Notes under the pieces: generated by a model
The model's database searches: none
The model's input: the letters and a program-made list of their open reading frames with translations, nothing else
What the model was told of the DNA's origin: nothing
From: CAYUEN01 sp964443745
GTDB taxonomy: Bacteria > Campylobacterota > Campylobacteria > Campylobacterales > QNZT01
DNA: 43,395 nt
NCBI GenBank assembly: GCA_964443745.1
Contig: CAYUEN010000017.1
Location: 1-43,395 of the forward strand
Reading direction: 5' to 3'
In this document: positions 16,145 through 23,861 of the stretch, one piece after another
How positions within the stretch are numbered: the first letter of the stretch is position 1
How the letters are laid out: the number at the start of each line of letters is the position of its first letter
Made by a program: the position numbers and the translations under genes

Positions 16145-16359
16145 AAGAAAAAGAGACGATCAAAATTTTCATTCACAATCAGGAGCGTGAAATTACGCCT
16201 AATACGACGATTTCAGTGTTGTTGAAAGATTTGGGAATCGAAAAAAGGACGATGGCGGCAGCGGTCAATATGGAAGTCGTCAAGAAAGAGGAGTGGGAGC
16301 GCTACACGTTCGTCGAGGGCGATAGGGTGGAGTTTCTCCATTTCGTCGGTGGAGGGTGA
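16141..16359 (+). CDS. thiS: ThiS sulfur carrier protein
   Basis: This small ubiquitin-fold protein (72 residues) ends FVGGG. ThiS is adenylylated and thiocarboxylated at its C-terminal glycine and delivers sulfur for the thiazole ring of thiamine. Family features seen are IKIFIHNQEREITPNTTISV, AAAVNMEVV (from the AVAVNxExV motif), and VEFLHFVGGG. The other thi genes are not in the window. The ATG overlaps the midA-like stop (ATGA) and the stop lies in a hairpin shared with the convergent EAL gene. A role with another sulfur system cannot be excluded. Confidence 0.85.
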   Translation: MKEKETIKIFIHNQEREITPNTTISVLLKDLGIEKRTMAAAVNMEVVKKEEWERYTFVEGDRVEFLHFVGGG

Positions 16360-16375
16360 GGCGCGTTCACGCCTC
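16358..16375. terminator. GC-rich hairpin spanning the stops of thiS and the REC-EAL gene
   Basis: GAGGCG, loop CGTTCA, CGCCTC: a perfect 6-bp GC-rich stem. It contains most of the thiS TGA and faces the convergent gene's TGA in the loop. No T tract follows on either strand, so it could be a bidirectional terminator or an mRNA 3'-end stabiliser. Confidence 0.4.
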
Positions 16376-18025
16376 CGCGGCCATCAATACCTGTTGTACT
16401 TCACGCTGGGGTTTGCTGATATAGTATCCTTGTGAGTAATCGATACCGATTTTGTTGACCATATCGAAAATCTCTTCGCTGGAGACGAATTCCGCGACCG
16501 TTTTGGCGCCGATTTTGTCGGCGAAAACCTTGATCGTCTCTACCATATTCTTGCTGTTGAGCGAGGTGGTGACCGTCTCTATCAGGCTACCGTCGATCTT
16601 GATGATGTCCGGCCCGAATTCCAGAATGCGGATAAAATTGGAAAAGCCGCTGCCAAAATCGTCTATCGCGATCTTGACGCCGTAATTTTTCGCCTCCAGG
16701 ATGAAGGCTTTGACGATATCGTAATCCTGCGTCTCCTTGTCTTCGAGCAGTTCGAAAATCATCTTTCTGGCCGCGGTTCTGTTCTGTTCGAGTTTTTCGA
16801 GCAAAAAGGTACGCATCTCTTCATCTTCGATATCCAAAGAGGAGAGATTGATCGAGATTTCACAGCCGCTTTCCTCAATCTTTTCGATCACTTTGTTGAC
16901 GAGTACTTTGGTGATGTTCTGGTAGAATTTCGCCCGTTTGGCGGTATCGAGAAAACGGCCGGGGGAGAGGACGGCATTTTCTTCGTCGATGAGTCTGATC
17001 AGCGCTTCGTAGCGTCGGATTTCGTTCGTTTTGTTGTTGTAGATCGGTTGGAAATAGGGGACCATCTTGTCTTCTTTGAGCGCGATCTTTATCTTCTTGA
17101 TCATCGTCAGATTTTCCTGCAGATTCTTTTTGAGTTTGTCGATCGAATCGCTAGCGAGCAAAAACTCCTTTTTTTGCATCAAAGCGCTGCTGAGTACGGC
17201 GTTGGCGTCGTTGTAGAGTGTGCGCGAGCCGGTTGCGAAACTGAGTGTCAGACTGATATCGAAAAAGTATTCTCCCGCGCTTATTTTTCTGTTTTTGAGA
17301 TTTTCGATGACCGTTTTGCAAAAATGCTTCGCTTCGACATTCGTGATGTTCTCTTTCGAATCGAGTAAAATCGCGTATTTTCCGCTGGAGATGTGATAGA
17401 GAATATGGTTACCGAGTTTTTTGGCCATTTTGGAGAGTTCATCGGTAATTTTCAACTCCAGATGTTCGACGATGGTCGATCCGTAGAAGTTTTCGTTCTC
17501 TTCGAAGTTGTCGATCTTGATCAAAAAGAGGCTGCGCTCCTCTTCTTCCGTGACCAACTCTTTGATCAGGGCATTTTTGTTGGGCAAGTGGGTGGTGGGA
17601 TTGATCGTCGCGAGGGTGTATTTCTTGTTGAGGTTGGAGATTTCTACGTAGGATTTACAGCGTACTTTCAATTCGGTTTTGTCGAAGGGTTTGGAGATGA
17701 AATCGTTCACCCCCGCTTCGATCGCCCGCAGTTTGTCCTCTTTGTGGTCGAGCGAAGTGATCATCAAAATCGGTGTGCGCTGGATCTCTTCGATTTTGCG
17801 AATTTCGCGGGTGGCTTCGAAACCGTCCATTACCGGCATCACCGCATCCATCAGAATGATATCGGGGTGGTAGCTGATCGCCTTGTGGAGTGCCTCCTCT
17901 CCATTTTCCGCTTCGATGAAGTTGTAGCTTCCCTCTTTCAACACCAATTTGATCGTCGCCCGATTGACGACTTGATCGTCGACGATCAGAATCGTCGCTT
18001 TTTTATTATACGCAGAGTGTTTCAT
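16367..18025 (-). CDS. Response regulator with degenerate GGDEF and intact-looking EAL domain
   Basis: The 552-residue protein has an N-terminal receiver (about 10-130; D16/D17, phosphoacceptor D60 in DIILMDAVMPVMDG, K113 region FISKPFDK). A degenerate GGDEF domain follows (about 140-300), where the signature is replaced by SSGKYAIL, so no cyclase activity is expected. The C-terminal EAL domain (about 315-550) keeps YEALIRL, SINLSS, IFELLE, IAIDDFGSG, IIKIDGSLI and QGYYISKP, the set needed for c-di-GMP phosphodiesterase activity. It probably lowers c-di-GMP when phosphorylated. It overlaps the HPt gene by 20 bases and lies downstream of the hybrid kinase, so it is the likely output of that relay. 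Confidence 0.92.
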   Translation of the reverse strand: MKHSAYNKKATILIVDDQVVNRATIKLVLKEGSYNFIEAENGEEALHKAISYHPDIILMDAVMPVMDGFEATREIRKIEEIQRTPILMITSLDHKEDKLRAIEAGVNDFISKPFDKTELKVRCKSYVEISNLNKKYTLATINPTTHLPNKNALIKELVTEEEERSLFLIKIDNFEENENFYGSTIVEHLELKITDELSKMAKKLGNHILYHISSGKYAILLDSKENITNVEAKHFCKTVIENLKNRKISAGEYFFDISLTLSFATGSRTLYNDANAVLSSALMQKKEFLLASDSIDKLKKNLQENLTMIKKIKIALKEDKMVPYFQPIYNNKTNEIRRYEALIRLIDEENAVLSPGRFLDTAKRAKFYQNITKVLVNKVIEKIEESGCEISINLSSLDIEDEEMRTFLLEKLEQNRTAARKMIFELLEDKETQDYDIVKAFILEAKNYGVKIAIDDFGSGFSNFIRILEFGPDIIKIDGSLIETVTTSLNSKNMVETIKVFADKIGAKTVAEFVSSEEIFDMVNKIGIDYSQGYYISKPQREVQQVLMAAEA

Positions 18026-18329
18026 AGTTCATCTCTTCTATCAGGGTTTGAAGTTCCCGATAGAGCTCCAAATAGTCATGTTTTTGTGCCGCTTTTGCGA
18101 AGGTCTCGATCTCTTTCGCCTTTTCGGAGATTTCGTCCAATGTCAGATTTGCCGCGCTTCCCTTGATGGCATGTGCGGCGTTTTGTATACCGACAAAATC
18201 CTCATGCATAATCGCTTTAGAGAGTGCTCTTAGAGACTCCTGGGCGTTTTCGTTGAACATAGAAAGGAGCATCTGGACATCCTCGATATCGAATTCCAGC
18301 TCCCGGGCGATTTTTTCCAATCGTGTCAT
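18006..18329 (-). CDS. Stand-alone histidine phosphotransfer (HPt) protein
   Basis: The 107-residue all-helical protein has the HPt signature AAHAIKGSAANL; H53 is the phosphate carrier. It lacks other domains. Such proteins shuttle phosphate between the receiver of a hybrid kinase and a final response regulator. Position supports this: it overlaps the hybrid kinase 3' end by 4 bases (ATGA) and the REC-EAL gene by 20 bases, giving a three-gene coupled unit in kinase, HPt, regulator order. Confidence 0.92.
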   Translation of the reverse strand: MTRLEKIARELEFDIEDVQMLLSMFNENAQESLRALSKAIMHEDFVGIQNAAHAIKGSAANLTLDEISEKAKEIETFAKAAQKHDYLELYRELQTLIEEMNYETLCV

Positions 18330-20239
18330 ACCAACTCCTTTTGTGTAGTCGAATTTCCCATAAACTGATTGAAAGTTTTGGCGAGTTTTTCTTTGTTGAT
18401 CGGTTTGGTCAGATATTCATCCATCCCCGCCGCCAGGAAACGCTCCCTGTCTCCCTTGAGTGCGTTGGCGGTGAGTGCGATGATCGGTGTATGTTCGAGT
18501 CCCTCTTCTCTTTCGATTTCGAGGATCCGCTTGGTCGCTTCGATACCGTTGAGATTGGGCATATTCTCGTCCATCAGAATCAGATCGAACTTCTCCTTTT
18601 TGAAGAGTTCGATCGCCTCCAGTCCATCGTTGGCGATTTCGAAAATGAGCTTGAACTTCTTGAGGATCAGACTCATATACATCTGGTTGGCTTTGTTGTC
18701 CTCCACGAGCAGGATTTTCTTTCCTTTGAGATGATCGAGTGTCTCGGCCGGATTTTCGATGCGATCCTCCTGATAGACGCCTTCTTCGACGGGAATGGAG
18801 AAGAAGAAGCGGCTGCCGATTCCCTCTTTGCTCTCCAACTTCAACTCTCCGCCCATCATCTGGATCAATCTGGAACTGATCGCGAGTCCCAGGCCGGTAC
18901 CTCCGTATTTGCGGGTGGTTCCCGCTTCGGCCTGGGAGAAGGCTTTGAAGATGTCTTTTTGTTTCTCTTTGGGAATGCCGATACCGTTATCTTTGACACT
19001 GACGTTCAAATGGCCGTCTTTATAGCCCATCGCGAGTTCTATCCGGCCGTTTCTTGGGGTGAATTTGATCGCGTTGGAGAGGAGGTTGGCGATCACCTGC
19101 TTGAGTCTGAGCGGATCGGATTTGAGCGCTTTTGGCATACTTTTGTCCATCTTGATCGTCAGGCTCACGCTCTTTTCCGAAGCTTTGGCGCGGAAGAGAT
19201 CCGCCAGAGAATTGAATTCGTCTTCGGTGTTGAAATCGATCGTCTCGATCGAGAGATTGCCGCTTTCGATCTTGCTGAAATCCAGAATGTCGTTGATGAT
19301 GCCAAGAAGGGTATTGCTGGAACTCTGGATCGTTTTGATGTATTGCAACTTCTCCCTGTCGGTCTCCTTCTCTTTCAGCAGATCGATGAAACCGAGTATC
19401 GCATTGAGCGGTGTGCGTATTTCATGCGACATGTTGGCGAGAAATTCCGACTTGGTTTTACTGGCGAGTTTCGCGTTTTCGGCTAGCTTTTTCGCCTCTT
19501 CACTGGAGGCTTCGAGCTCTTCGCTCGTTTTGAGAATCTGGTTGCTCAGAAGATTGCTGACATAAAGCAGCGAAGCGATGATGAAGATGATGGCGAGCAG
19601 TTCGTAGCCAATATACTTCTCTTTTTTGATCGCGATTTCATCTTCGATTCTTTTGATCTGATAGAGTGTCTGGTTCAGGAGGTTGCGGTTGAGTCTGCCC
19701 AACTCCTTCAGATCGCTGTGGATGGCGGCGACGATCTTGTCTCCTTCTGTATTCGTTTTGGATGAGAGTGTTCGTAGTCGGTTGTAACGCTCTTTGAGAT
19801 GTTTGACGAGTTCTTCCATCTTCTGGAGAGAAAGAAGGCTGAACTGGTCGTATCGGTTGTCGTAGAGTTTCGGTTCGTAGGTGATAGTTTGCAGAATGTT
19901 TTTGTTTGGCTGGAAAGTGCCGCCGAATTTGAGAATACGGATGTCTTCATCCAGTTTCGCCATCTTTTCGCCGATACGCTCTTTGAGTGGAGTTTTGTTC
20001 TGCCTGGCCTCTGTCCAGATTATCTGTGAAATATCGTCACGGATGGATGATACCGTGCGCTCCAGATGTTCTTCTATCTGTTTCTTGTTTTTTAGATTTT
20101 CCGTTTCGTATCCCAAATCGTCGATCATAGTGGAAAAGAGATAATTCAATCCTCCGATGATGAAAAGACTTCCGATAAAGAGACGAAAAAGGGATTGGAG
20201 ATCTTTGTAGGTTTTGTTTCGATCCGGGCTTTTTGTCAT
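18326..20239 (-). CDS. Hybrid sensor histidine kinase
   Basis: The 637-residue inner-membrane kinase has TM1 (about 18-36), a periplasmic, mostly helical sensor (about 37-210) and TM2 (about 211-231). It continues with a HisKA domain with FLANMSHEIRTPLNAI (H272), a HATPase with N box ANLLSNAIKF, G1 box DNGIGIP and G2 GGTGLGLAIS, then a C-terminal receiver (about 505-630; D557 in LILMDENMPNLNG, K near LTKPINKEK). There is no PAS domain. The periplasmic part resembles the long helical ligand-binding bundles of chemoreceptor-type sensors; the signal is unknown. AGAGGAT precedes the ATG. It starts a coupled operon with HPt and REC-EAL. Confidence 0.93.
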   Translation of the reverse strand: MTKSPDRNKTYKDLQSLFRLFIGSLFIIGGLNYLFSTMIDDLGYETENLKNKKQIEEHLERTVSSIRDDISQIIWTEARQNKTPLKERIGEKMAKLDEDIRILKFGGTFQPNKNILQTITYEPKLYDNRYDQFSLLSLQKMEELVKHLKERYNRLRTLSSKTNTEGDKIVAAIHSDLKELGRLNRNLLNQTLYQIKRIEDEIAIKKEKYIGYELLAIIFIIASLLYVSNLLSNQILKTSEELEASSEEAKKLAENAKLASKTKSEFLANMSHEIRTPLNAILGFIDLLKEKETDREKLQYIKTIQSSSNTLLGIINDILDFSKIESGNLSIETIDFNTEDEFNSLADLFRAKASEKSVSLTIKMDKSMPKALKSDPLRLKQVIANLLSNAIKFTPRNGRIELAMGYKDGHLNVSVKDNGIGIPKEKQKDIFKAFSQAEAGTTRKYGGTGLGLAISSRLIQMMGGELKLESKEGIGSRFFFSIPVEEGVYQEDRIENPAETLDHLKGKKILLVEDNKANQMYMSLILKKFKLIFEIANDGLEAIELFKKEKFDLILMDENMPNLNGIEATKRILEIEREEGLEHTPIIALTANALKGDRERFLAAGMDEYLTKPINKEKLAKTFNQFMGNSTTQKELV

Positions 20240-20413
20240 AGGCCATCCTCTGATAATTTTAATAAATTCAAAAATAGTGAAATATTTTTATTATTTTTCT
20301 TGCGATAGAGACAGATTTGTCAATTCGCTCTTATCTATATCGACATTGTAAAAGAAGAGTTTACTCCAAATGGCCTCCGATTTTCGCTATCATGCGAAAA
20401 AAAGGAGCGATAT

Positions 20414-20965
20414 ATGATCAAAACCGTTTTTGTATCATGGGCGATGTTGATGGTACTTTTCGCATCATTGGGCGCAGAAGAGAACTTTCCCCGGGAAATA
20501 GAGTCGGAAAATGTGCGGCTGATATATAACGGAAGCGGTGTGAGGGAGAAGTTTTTTCTCGATCTCTATCGCGTCGCTCTCTATCTACCGGAGCCTTCCG
20601 GCGATGCCGAAAAGATCGTGAATGCCCGTGACCCTCAGGCTATCAGGATCGTGATTCTCTCTTCTCTCATCGGCAGCAAGAGGATGAAAGAGGGAATCAG
20701 GAAGGGATTCGAAAGATCGACGGGCGGAAATACGGCGTCACTTAAGGGAAAGATCACCCGGTTTATCGCTGCGTTCGATGCGAAAATCGTAAAAGGGGAT
20801 CGTTTCACACTGCTCTATCTGCCGGACAAAGGGGTCGAAATCTTCAAAAACGGCACCTATGTGGATACGATCGAAGGCGATACGTTCAAAAAAGCGCTTT
20901 TTGGGATCTGGCTTGGAAAAGATCCGGTTCAGAGAGATTTGAAAAAGGCGATGCTCGGAGGGTGA
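20414..20965 (+). CDS. Secreted chalcone-isomerase-like protein
   Basis: The 183-residue product has a signal peptide (MIKTVFVSWAMLMVLFASLGA, cleavage about 21). The mature part fits the bacterial chalcone isomerase-like fold: NVRLIYNGSGVREKFFLDLY (typical L-x-L-NG-x-G-R-x-K), VALYLPEP, AIRIVILSS, and a conserved end FKKALFGIWLGKDPVQRDLK (the F-x-x-A-L-x-x-I-W-L-G-x-x-P motif). Bacterial members are periplasmic proteins of uncertain role, probably lipid or small-molecule binders rather than isomerases. AAAAGGAGCG precedes the ATG. The 174-base gap to the divergent kinase holds both promoters, with TATCAT at about 20388 as a candidate -10. Confidence 0.85.
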   Translation: MIKTVFVSWAMLMVLFASLGAEENFPREIESENVRLIYNGSGVREKFFLDLYRVALYLPEPSGDAEKIVNARDPQAIRIVILSSLIGSKRMKEGIRKGFERSTGGNTASLKGKITRFIAAFDAKIVKGDRFTLLYLPDKGVEIFKNGTYVDTIEGDTFKKALFGIWLGKDPVQRDLKKAMLGG

Positions 20966-20968
20966 GGC

Positions 20969-21559
20969 TTAGTTGAGAGCGTAGATCTCCACCTCCGCTC
21001 CGCCGTCCACCCCTTTTTGAGACTGGCCGATTTCACCGGCGTATTTCTGGTAGTATCCAGGATGATTTCCGCAGTCGATCTCGATGACGTCTTCATAACG
21101 TTTTCCGCCCAGGCTGATTAGATCATGATGGGCGACAAGACGGCAATTGGAATCTTTGATCGTGACGATATCGTCTATTTTCGCATAGCGTTTCATATCG
21201 TAAGAGCCGTTTGCCTGGCCGTTTTTCTGAAAACTGACGGTGATGCGATCGGATCTTTTCTGATAGACCGTCTTTTCCTGAGGCGCGTTGTCGTCCACTT
21301 CGGTCACCATGTCGCCGGATACGGTGAAATGTGTCGAATAGGTTTGTGTGCCGGAAGGGGCGTTGTATGTGAAACTTCTCGATTTGCTCGTAGAGGGAGT
21401 CAGATAATCCCAGAGTGAATATGCGCCCTGGGGAGGAGTCCCGCTGTCCGATGAACCATGGTCATTGGGCACTTTGCCCGAATCTCCTTCCGAACCACCT
21501 CCGCCACAGCCGGTGAAGAGAAGAAGCGTACTCGCTATGATGATGAAGTATTTCAACAT
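20969..21559 (-). CDS. Lipoprotein of unknown function
   Basis: The 196-residue product has a lipobox LLFTGC (lipidated C18), followed by a flexible Gly/Ser/Asp tether (GGGGSEGDSGKVPND). The mature region is beta-rich with alternating polar strands (RSFTYNAPSGTQTYSTHFTV, SGDMVTEVDDNAPQEKTVY, DRITVSFQKNGQ), suggesting a small beta-sandwich or barrel outside the inner membrane. No catalytic motif is seen and the family is not recognised. It is convergent with the chalcone-isomerase-like gene (3 bases between stops). AAGG of a ribosome site lies 10 bases before its ATG. Confidence 0.75.
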   Translation of the reverse strand: MLKYFIIIASTLLLFTGCGGGGSEGDSGKVPNDHGSSDSGTPPQGAYSLWDYLTPSTSKSRSFTYNAPSGTQTYSTHFTVSGDMVTEVDDNAPQEKTVYQKRSDRITVSFQKNGQANGSYDMKRYAKIDDIVTIKDSNCRLVAHHDLISLGGKRYEDVIEIDCGNHPGYYQKYAGEIGQSQKGVDGGAEVEIYALN

Positions 21560-21565
21560 GCCTAC

Positions 21566-21697
21566 TTACCTTATGATGGATCTGAATACTATCTCTATAT
21601 CGCCACTTTCGGAAATTTCTGCGAAAAAATTTCGAAAATTTTCTCTATTATACTTCAAATTTTGACAATTAGGAATAAAAGTTACATTTTTTTTCAT
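21566..21697 (-). CDS. Candidate 43-residue protein between the VWA unit and the lipoprotein
   Basis: The frame starts MKKNVTFIPNCQNLKYN and ends FRSIIR. GGAG lies 6 bases before the ATG, its stop is 6 bases before the lipoprotein ATG, and the lipoprotein's AAGG site is embedded in its last codons, all as in a small coupled cistron. Against it: the region is much richer in A and T than its neighbours, contains three palindromic AT blocks and a TATAAT, and no homologue is recognised. It may instead be plain upstream region of the lipoprotein gene. Confidence 0.25.
   Translation of the reverse strand: MKKNVTFIPNCQNLKYNRENFRNFFAEISESGDIEIVFRSIIR
21612..21643. repeat. Three adjacent AT palindromes upstream of the lipoprotein gene
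   Basis: GAAATTTC (21612-21619), GAAAAAATTTC (21623-21633, imperfect) and GAAAATTTTC (21634-21643), with centres about 11-12 bases apart, lie just downstream of the TATAAT at 21647-21652. The near-helical spacing suggests a protein-binding array; it could also be codon-level AT bias. Confidence 0.35.
21647..21652 (-). promoter_or_regulatory. -10 box for the lipoprotein gene
   Basis: A perfect TATAAT on the minus strand lies 88 bases before the lipoprotein ATG; TTGTCA lies only 10 bases upstream of it, too close for a normal -35. Confidence 0.4.
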
Positions 21698-21714
21698 AAG
21701 AGACTCCATTTTTG

Positions 21715-22038
21715 TCAGTTTTCCCTGAAAAACAGTGCAATGGCAACAAACATGATCAGGCTGATGGAGGGGGCAAGCAGCAGTGGCCAGGCCACCCTTT
21801 TTTGGGTGATATAGACGACCACTCCTCTCCAGCAGAGTATCAACAGTGCCAAATGGAGTACAAGTAGCGGTTTGTAGACGAAGAGAATCTTGGTCGCGTA
21901 GGTAAATATCACCGCGATGAGTATCCACCCGAAACCATACAGAAGATAGCGTATATCGTGGGATCTGCTGTATCTGGTGTAGAGGAGGGTGCCGAGAATC
22001 ACGAGTGTGAAGGCAAAAAGCAGATAGTAGAGGATCAT
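21715..22038 (-). CDS. Small membrane protein, four helices, unknown function
   Basis: The 107-residue protein is nearly all hydrophobic, with four predicted helices (MILYYLLFAFTLVILGTLLY; LLYGFGWILIAVIFTYATK; PLLVLHLALLILCWRGVVVY; WPLLLAPSISLIMFVAIALF). Basic loops (YTRYSRSHDIR, ITQKR) suggest which loops face the cytoplasm. The family is not recognised. Its ATG overlaps the VWA gene stop by 4 bases (ATGA), so the two proteins are made together; a membrane partner of the VWA protein is a reasonable inference. Confidence 0.72.
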   Translation of the reverse strand: MILYYLLFAFTLVILGTLLYTRYSRSHDIRYLLYGFGWILIAVIFTYATKILFVYKPLLVLHLALLILCWRGVVVYITQKRVAWPLLLAPSISLIMFVAIALFFREN

Positions 22039-23798
22039 CTTCCGATATCCCTCCAGTCGTCTTTTTTATTCGTGTGGGAGGGGTGAAAATTGCTTAGGCG
22101 TTTGAGCACCTCGAGCTCTTTTTGGAAATTTTCGTTTTCGAGCGTACGCAGCGCCTCTTCGAATTTTCGCGCGAAGAGACCGAATAAATCCCGATACCCT
22201 TCGCTGACGATCAGCGGGCATGAGCGCCGCTCCCAACTTTTCAGGCGGGGAAATTCGGGCCGTTGGGGCGGATAGAGAAAAGCGCGCTCTTTTAGCGGTA
22301 TCGTGGATGCGAAAGGCCCCGTTCCGTCGTTGCATCCCCGTCGCATATCGATCAGCCAATTTTGCATCAGCGTAACGTATCTGGCCAGCCAGATCGATTC
22401 ACGGATGCCGTCGTTGTCGTAGTAGCAGCAAGGACGAAAACGCACCTTTCTGACGATGCTGTGGCTATGCCCCTCACGATCGGTATAGGCAAGACGGATC
22501 GTCGCTTCGCCCTTTTCACCTCTTTTTGCGAGTTTGGCGAGGATCACGCCCCCTTTGATGCGTTCTTCTTTCGTCGGGCTCGGAAAGAGGGTTCCCAGAT
22601 AAAAAAGCGTGCCGCTTTTGTTGTCGGCTTCGGGAGCGCCGTAGATCGCTTCGATATCGAAATCGCCCCCGACAAGCTCCATCTTCAGGTCGAACACCAG
22701 TGGCGTGACCCAATAGTCGAACTCTTTCTCCATCCGTTTTTTGAAGGCTTCGGCGGAGTGGACGCTAAAATAGTTGGCTCCTTTCGTTTTCGAGACCGCC
22801 TTGACCAGGTCGTCGTTGAAGTCGATCCCGATGCCGATGAACGTGGTATAGATCCCTTTTTGCGCCGTCTTCTTCACCATTCCCAAAAGCCCCTCCTCGC
22901 GCAATTCTCCCGCATTGGGCATCGCATCGGTCAGAAAGATGATTCTGTTTTCGTATACGGAGGGATCCCTGAGTTTTTCGGAGAGCGATTCGAAAAGCGC
23001 CGCCCCTTCGCGGTATCCCGCACTCCAGTTGGTACCGCCTCTGGGTCGGAGTGCGAGCAGATGTCTCTTGATCGCCTCCATATCGGTCAATGCGACAGGA
23101 CGCAGCGGTTTGGCGAGATAGGCGTTGTTGTCGAAAAGAGCGATCCCCAATCTGTCTTCGGGTTTGAGGTGCGCCATCATCGCGACGATCGACGCGGTCG
23201 CGATCTCCATTTTGCTCTTCTTTCGCGCTTCGGGAGGAAGGAAGATTTTTTTGCCTTTGTCGTAGTAGTAGGCGTCAAACGGTGCGCTCATCGAGCCGGA
23301 GATATCGAGAACGACGACGATATTGAGCTTTTTTCGCTTGAAATCGGAGCTTTTCATTCCCGAATCGAGTCCGATGTTCAAGTAGTATTCGGTTTGCTCG
23401 TTGTAGAGATTTTTCGTCACCGCCGTGGAAAGAACCGGACAGAAGAGGTGTTTGCAAGGGGGTTTTTCCCCGGGAGAGAAGTAGTGTTCGGAAAAGACCC
23501 CTTCGTAGGTGATGGATCCGAGCTTGGGCAGATATCCTTCGGCTATGTTTTCGTAAAAGTTGTTCGCATCCTGTGCACCTCCTGCGCTAAAACCCACACT
23601 TTCGGGCGCCATCGCCATTTTGAGGGCGGGAGCGGGCATCGCCGAGACCATCCCTCCGCGTCCGCTTTTGCCCGCTTTGACGAGTGTGGTGTTGTATTCC
23701 CAGTCGTCGATCTTCCGGTCGGAAGGTGCGGGTTTTTGGGCCATCGCGAAAAGTGTGGAAGCGATGATCAACGCGAACCAGAGTAGACTTTTGGACAT
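22035..23798 (-). CDS. Secreted von Willebrand factor A-domain protein (YfbK-like)
   Basis: The 587-residue protein has an N-terminal signal sequence (MSKSLLWFALIIASTLFAMA). A VWA domain lies at about 160-350 with a complete MIDAS metal site: VVVLDISGSMSAP (DxSxS), GGTNWSAGY (Thr) and IIFLTDAMPN (Asp). A conserved prefix (FSEHYFSPGEKPP) and a C-terminal region (about 430-560) resemble the YfbK/Ca-activated-channel type family. These bind protein partners through the metal; the family name 'chloride channel' is misleading. ATG at 23798 was chosen for the AAAGGAGT upstream; 10 further codons upstream overlap the TATAAT box at 23827. It is coupled to the four-helix protein downstream. Confidence 0.88.
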   Translation of the reverse strand: MSKSLLWFALIIASTLFAMAQKPAPSDRKIDDWEYNTTLVKAGKSGRGGMVSAMPAPALKMAMAPESVGFSAGGAQDANNFYENIAEGYLPKLGSITYEGVFSEHYFSPGEKPPCKHLFCPVLSTAVTKNLYNEQTEYYLNIGLDSGMKSSDFKRKKLNIVVVLDISGSMSAPFDAYYYDKGKKIFLPPEARKKSKMEIATASIVAMMAHLKPEDRLGIALFDNNAYLAKPLRPVALTDMEAIKRHLLALRPRGGTNWSAGYREGAALFESLSEKLRDPSVYENRIIFLTDAMPNAGELREEGLLGMVKKTAQKGIYTTFIGIGIDFNDDLVKAVSKTKGANYFSVHSAEAFKKRMEKEFDYWVTPLVFDLKMELVGGDFDIEAIYGAPEADNKSGTLFYLGTLFPSPTKEERIKGGVILAKLAKRGEKGEATIRLAYTDREGHSHSIVRKVRFRPCCYYDNDGIRESIWLARYVTLMQNWLIDMRRGCNDGTGPFASTIPLKERAFLYPPQRPEFPRLKSWERRSCPLIVSEGYRDLFGLFARKFEEALRTLENENFQKELEVLKRLSNFHPSHTNKKDDWRDIGR

Positions 23799-23826
23799 CG
23801 AAACTCCTTTGGATACATTCTTCCCC

Positions 23827-23832
23827 ATTATA
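23827..23832 (-). promoter_or_regulatory. -10 box for the VWA gene pair
   Basis: TATAAT on the minus strand, 29 bases before the VWA ATG, in the 63-base gap after the ATP-grasp gene. Confidence 0.5.
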
Positions 23833-23861
23833 GCTTAAAAAGTGGGAATAATCGTGCAGCC

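Noticed and set aside
20270..20289. 7-bp AT-only inverted repeat (AAAAATA / TATTTTT) in the gap between the kinase and the chalcone-isomerase-like gene
   Set aside because: In a stretch this rich in A and T such repeats arise easily, and it has no GC stem, so neither a terminator nor an operator can be argued.
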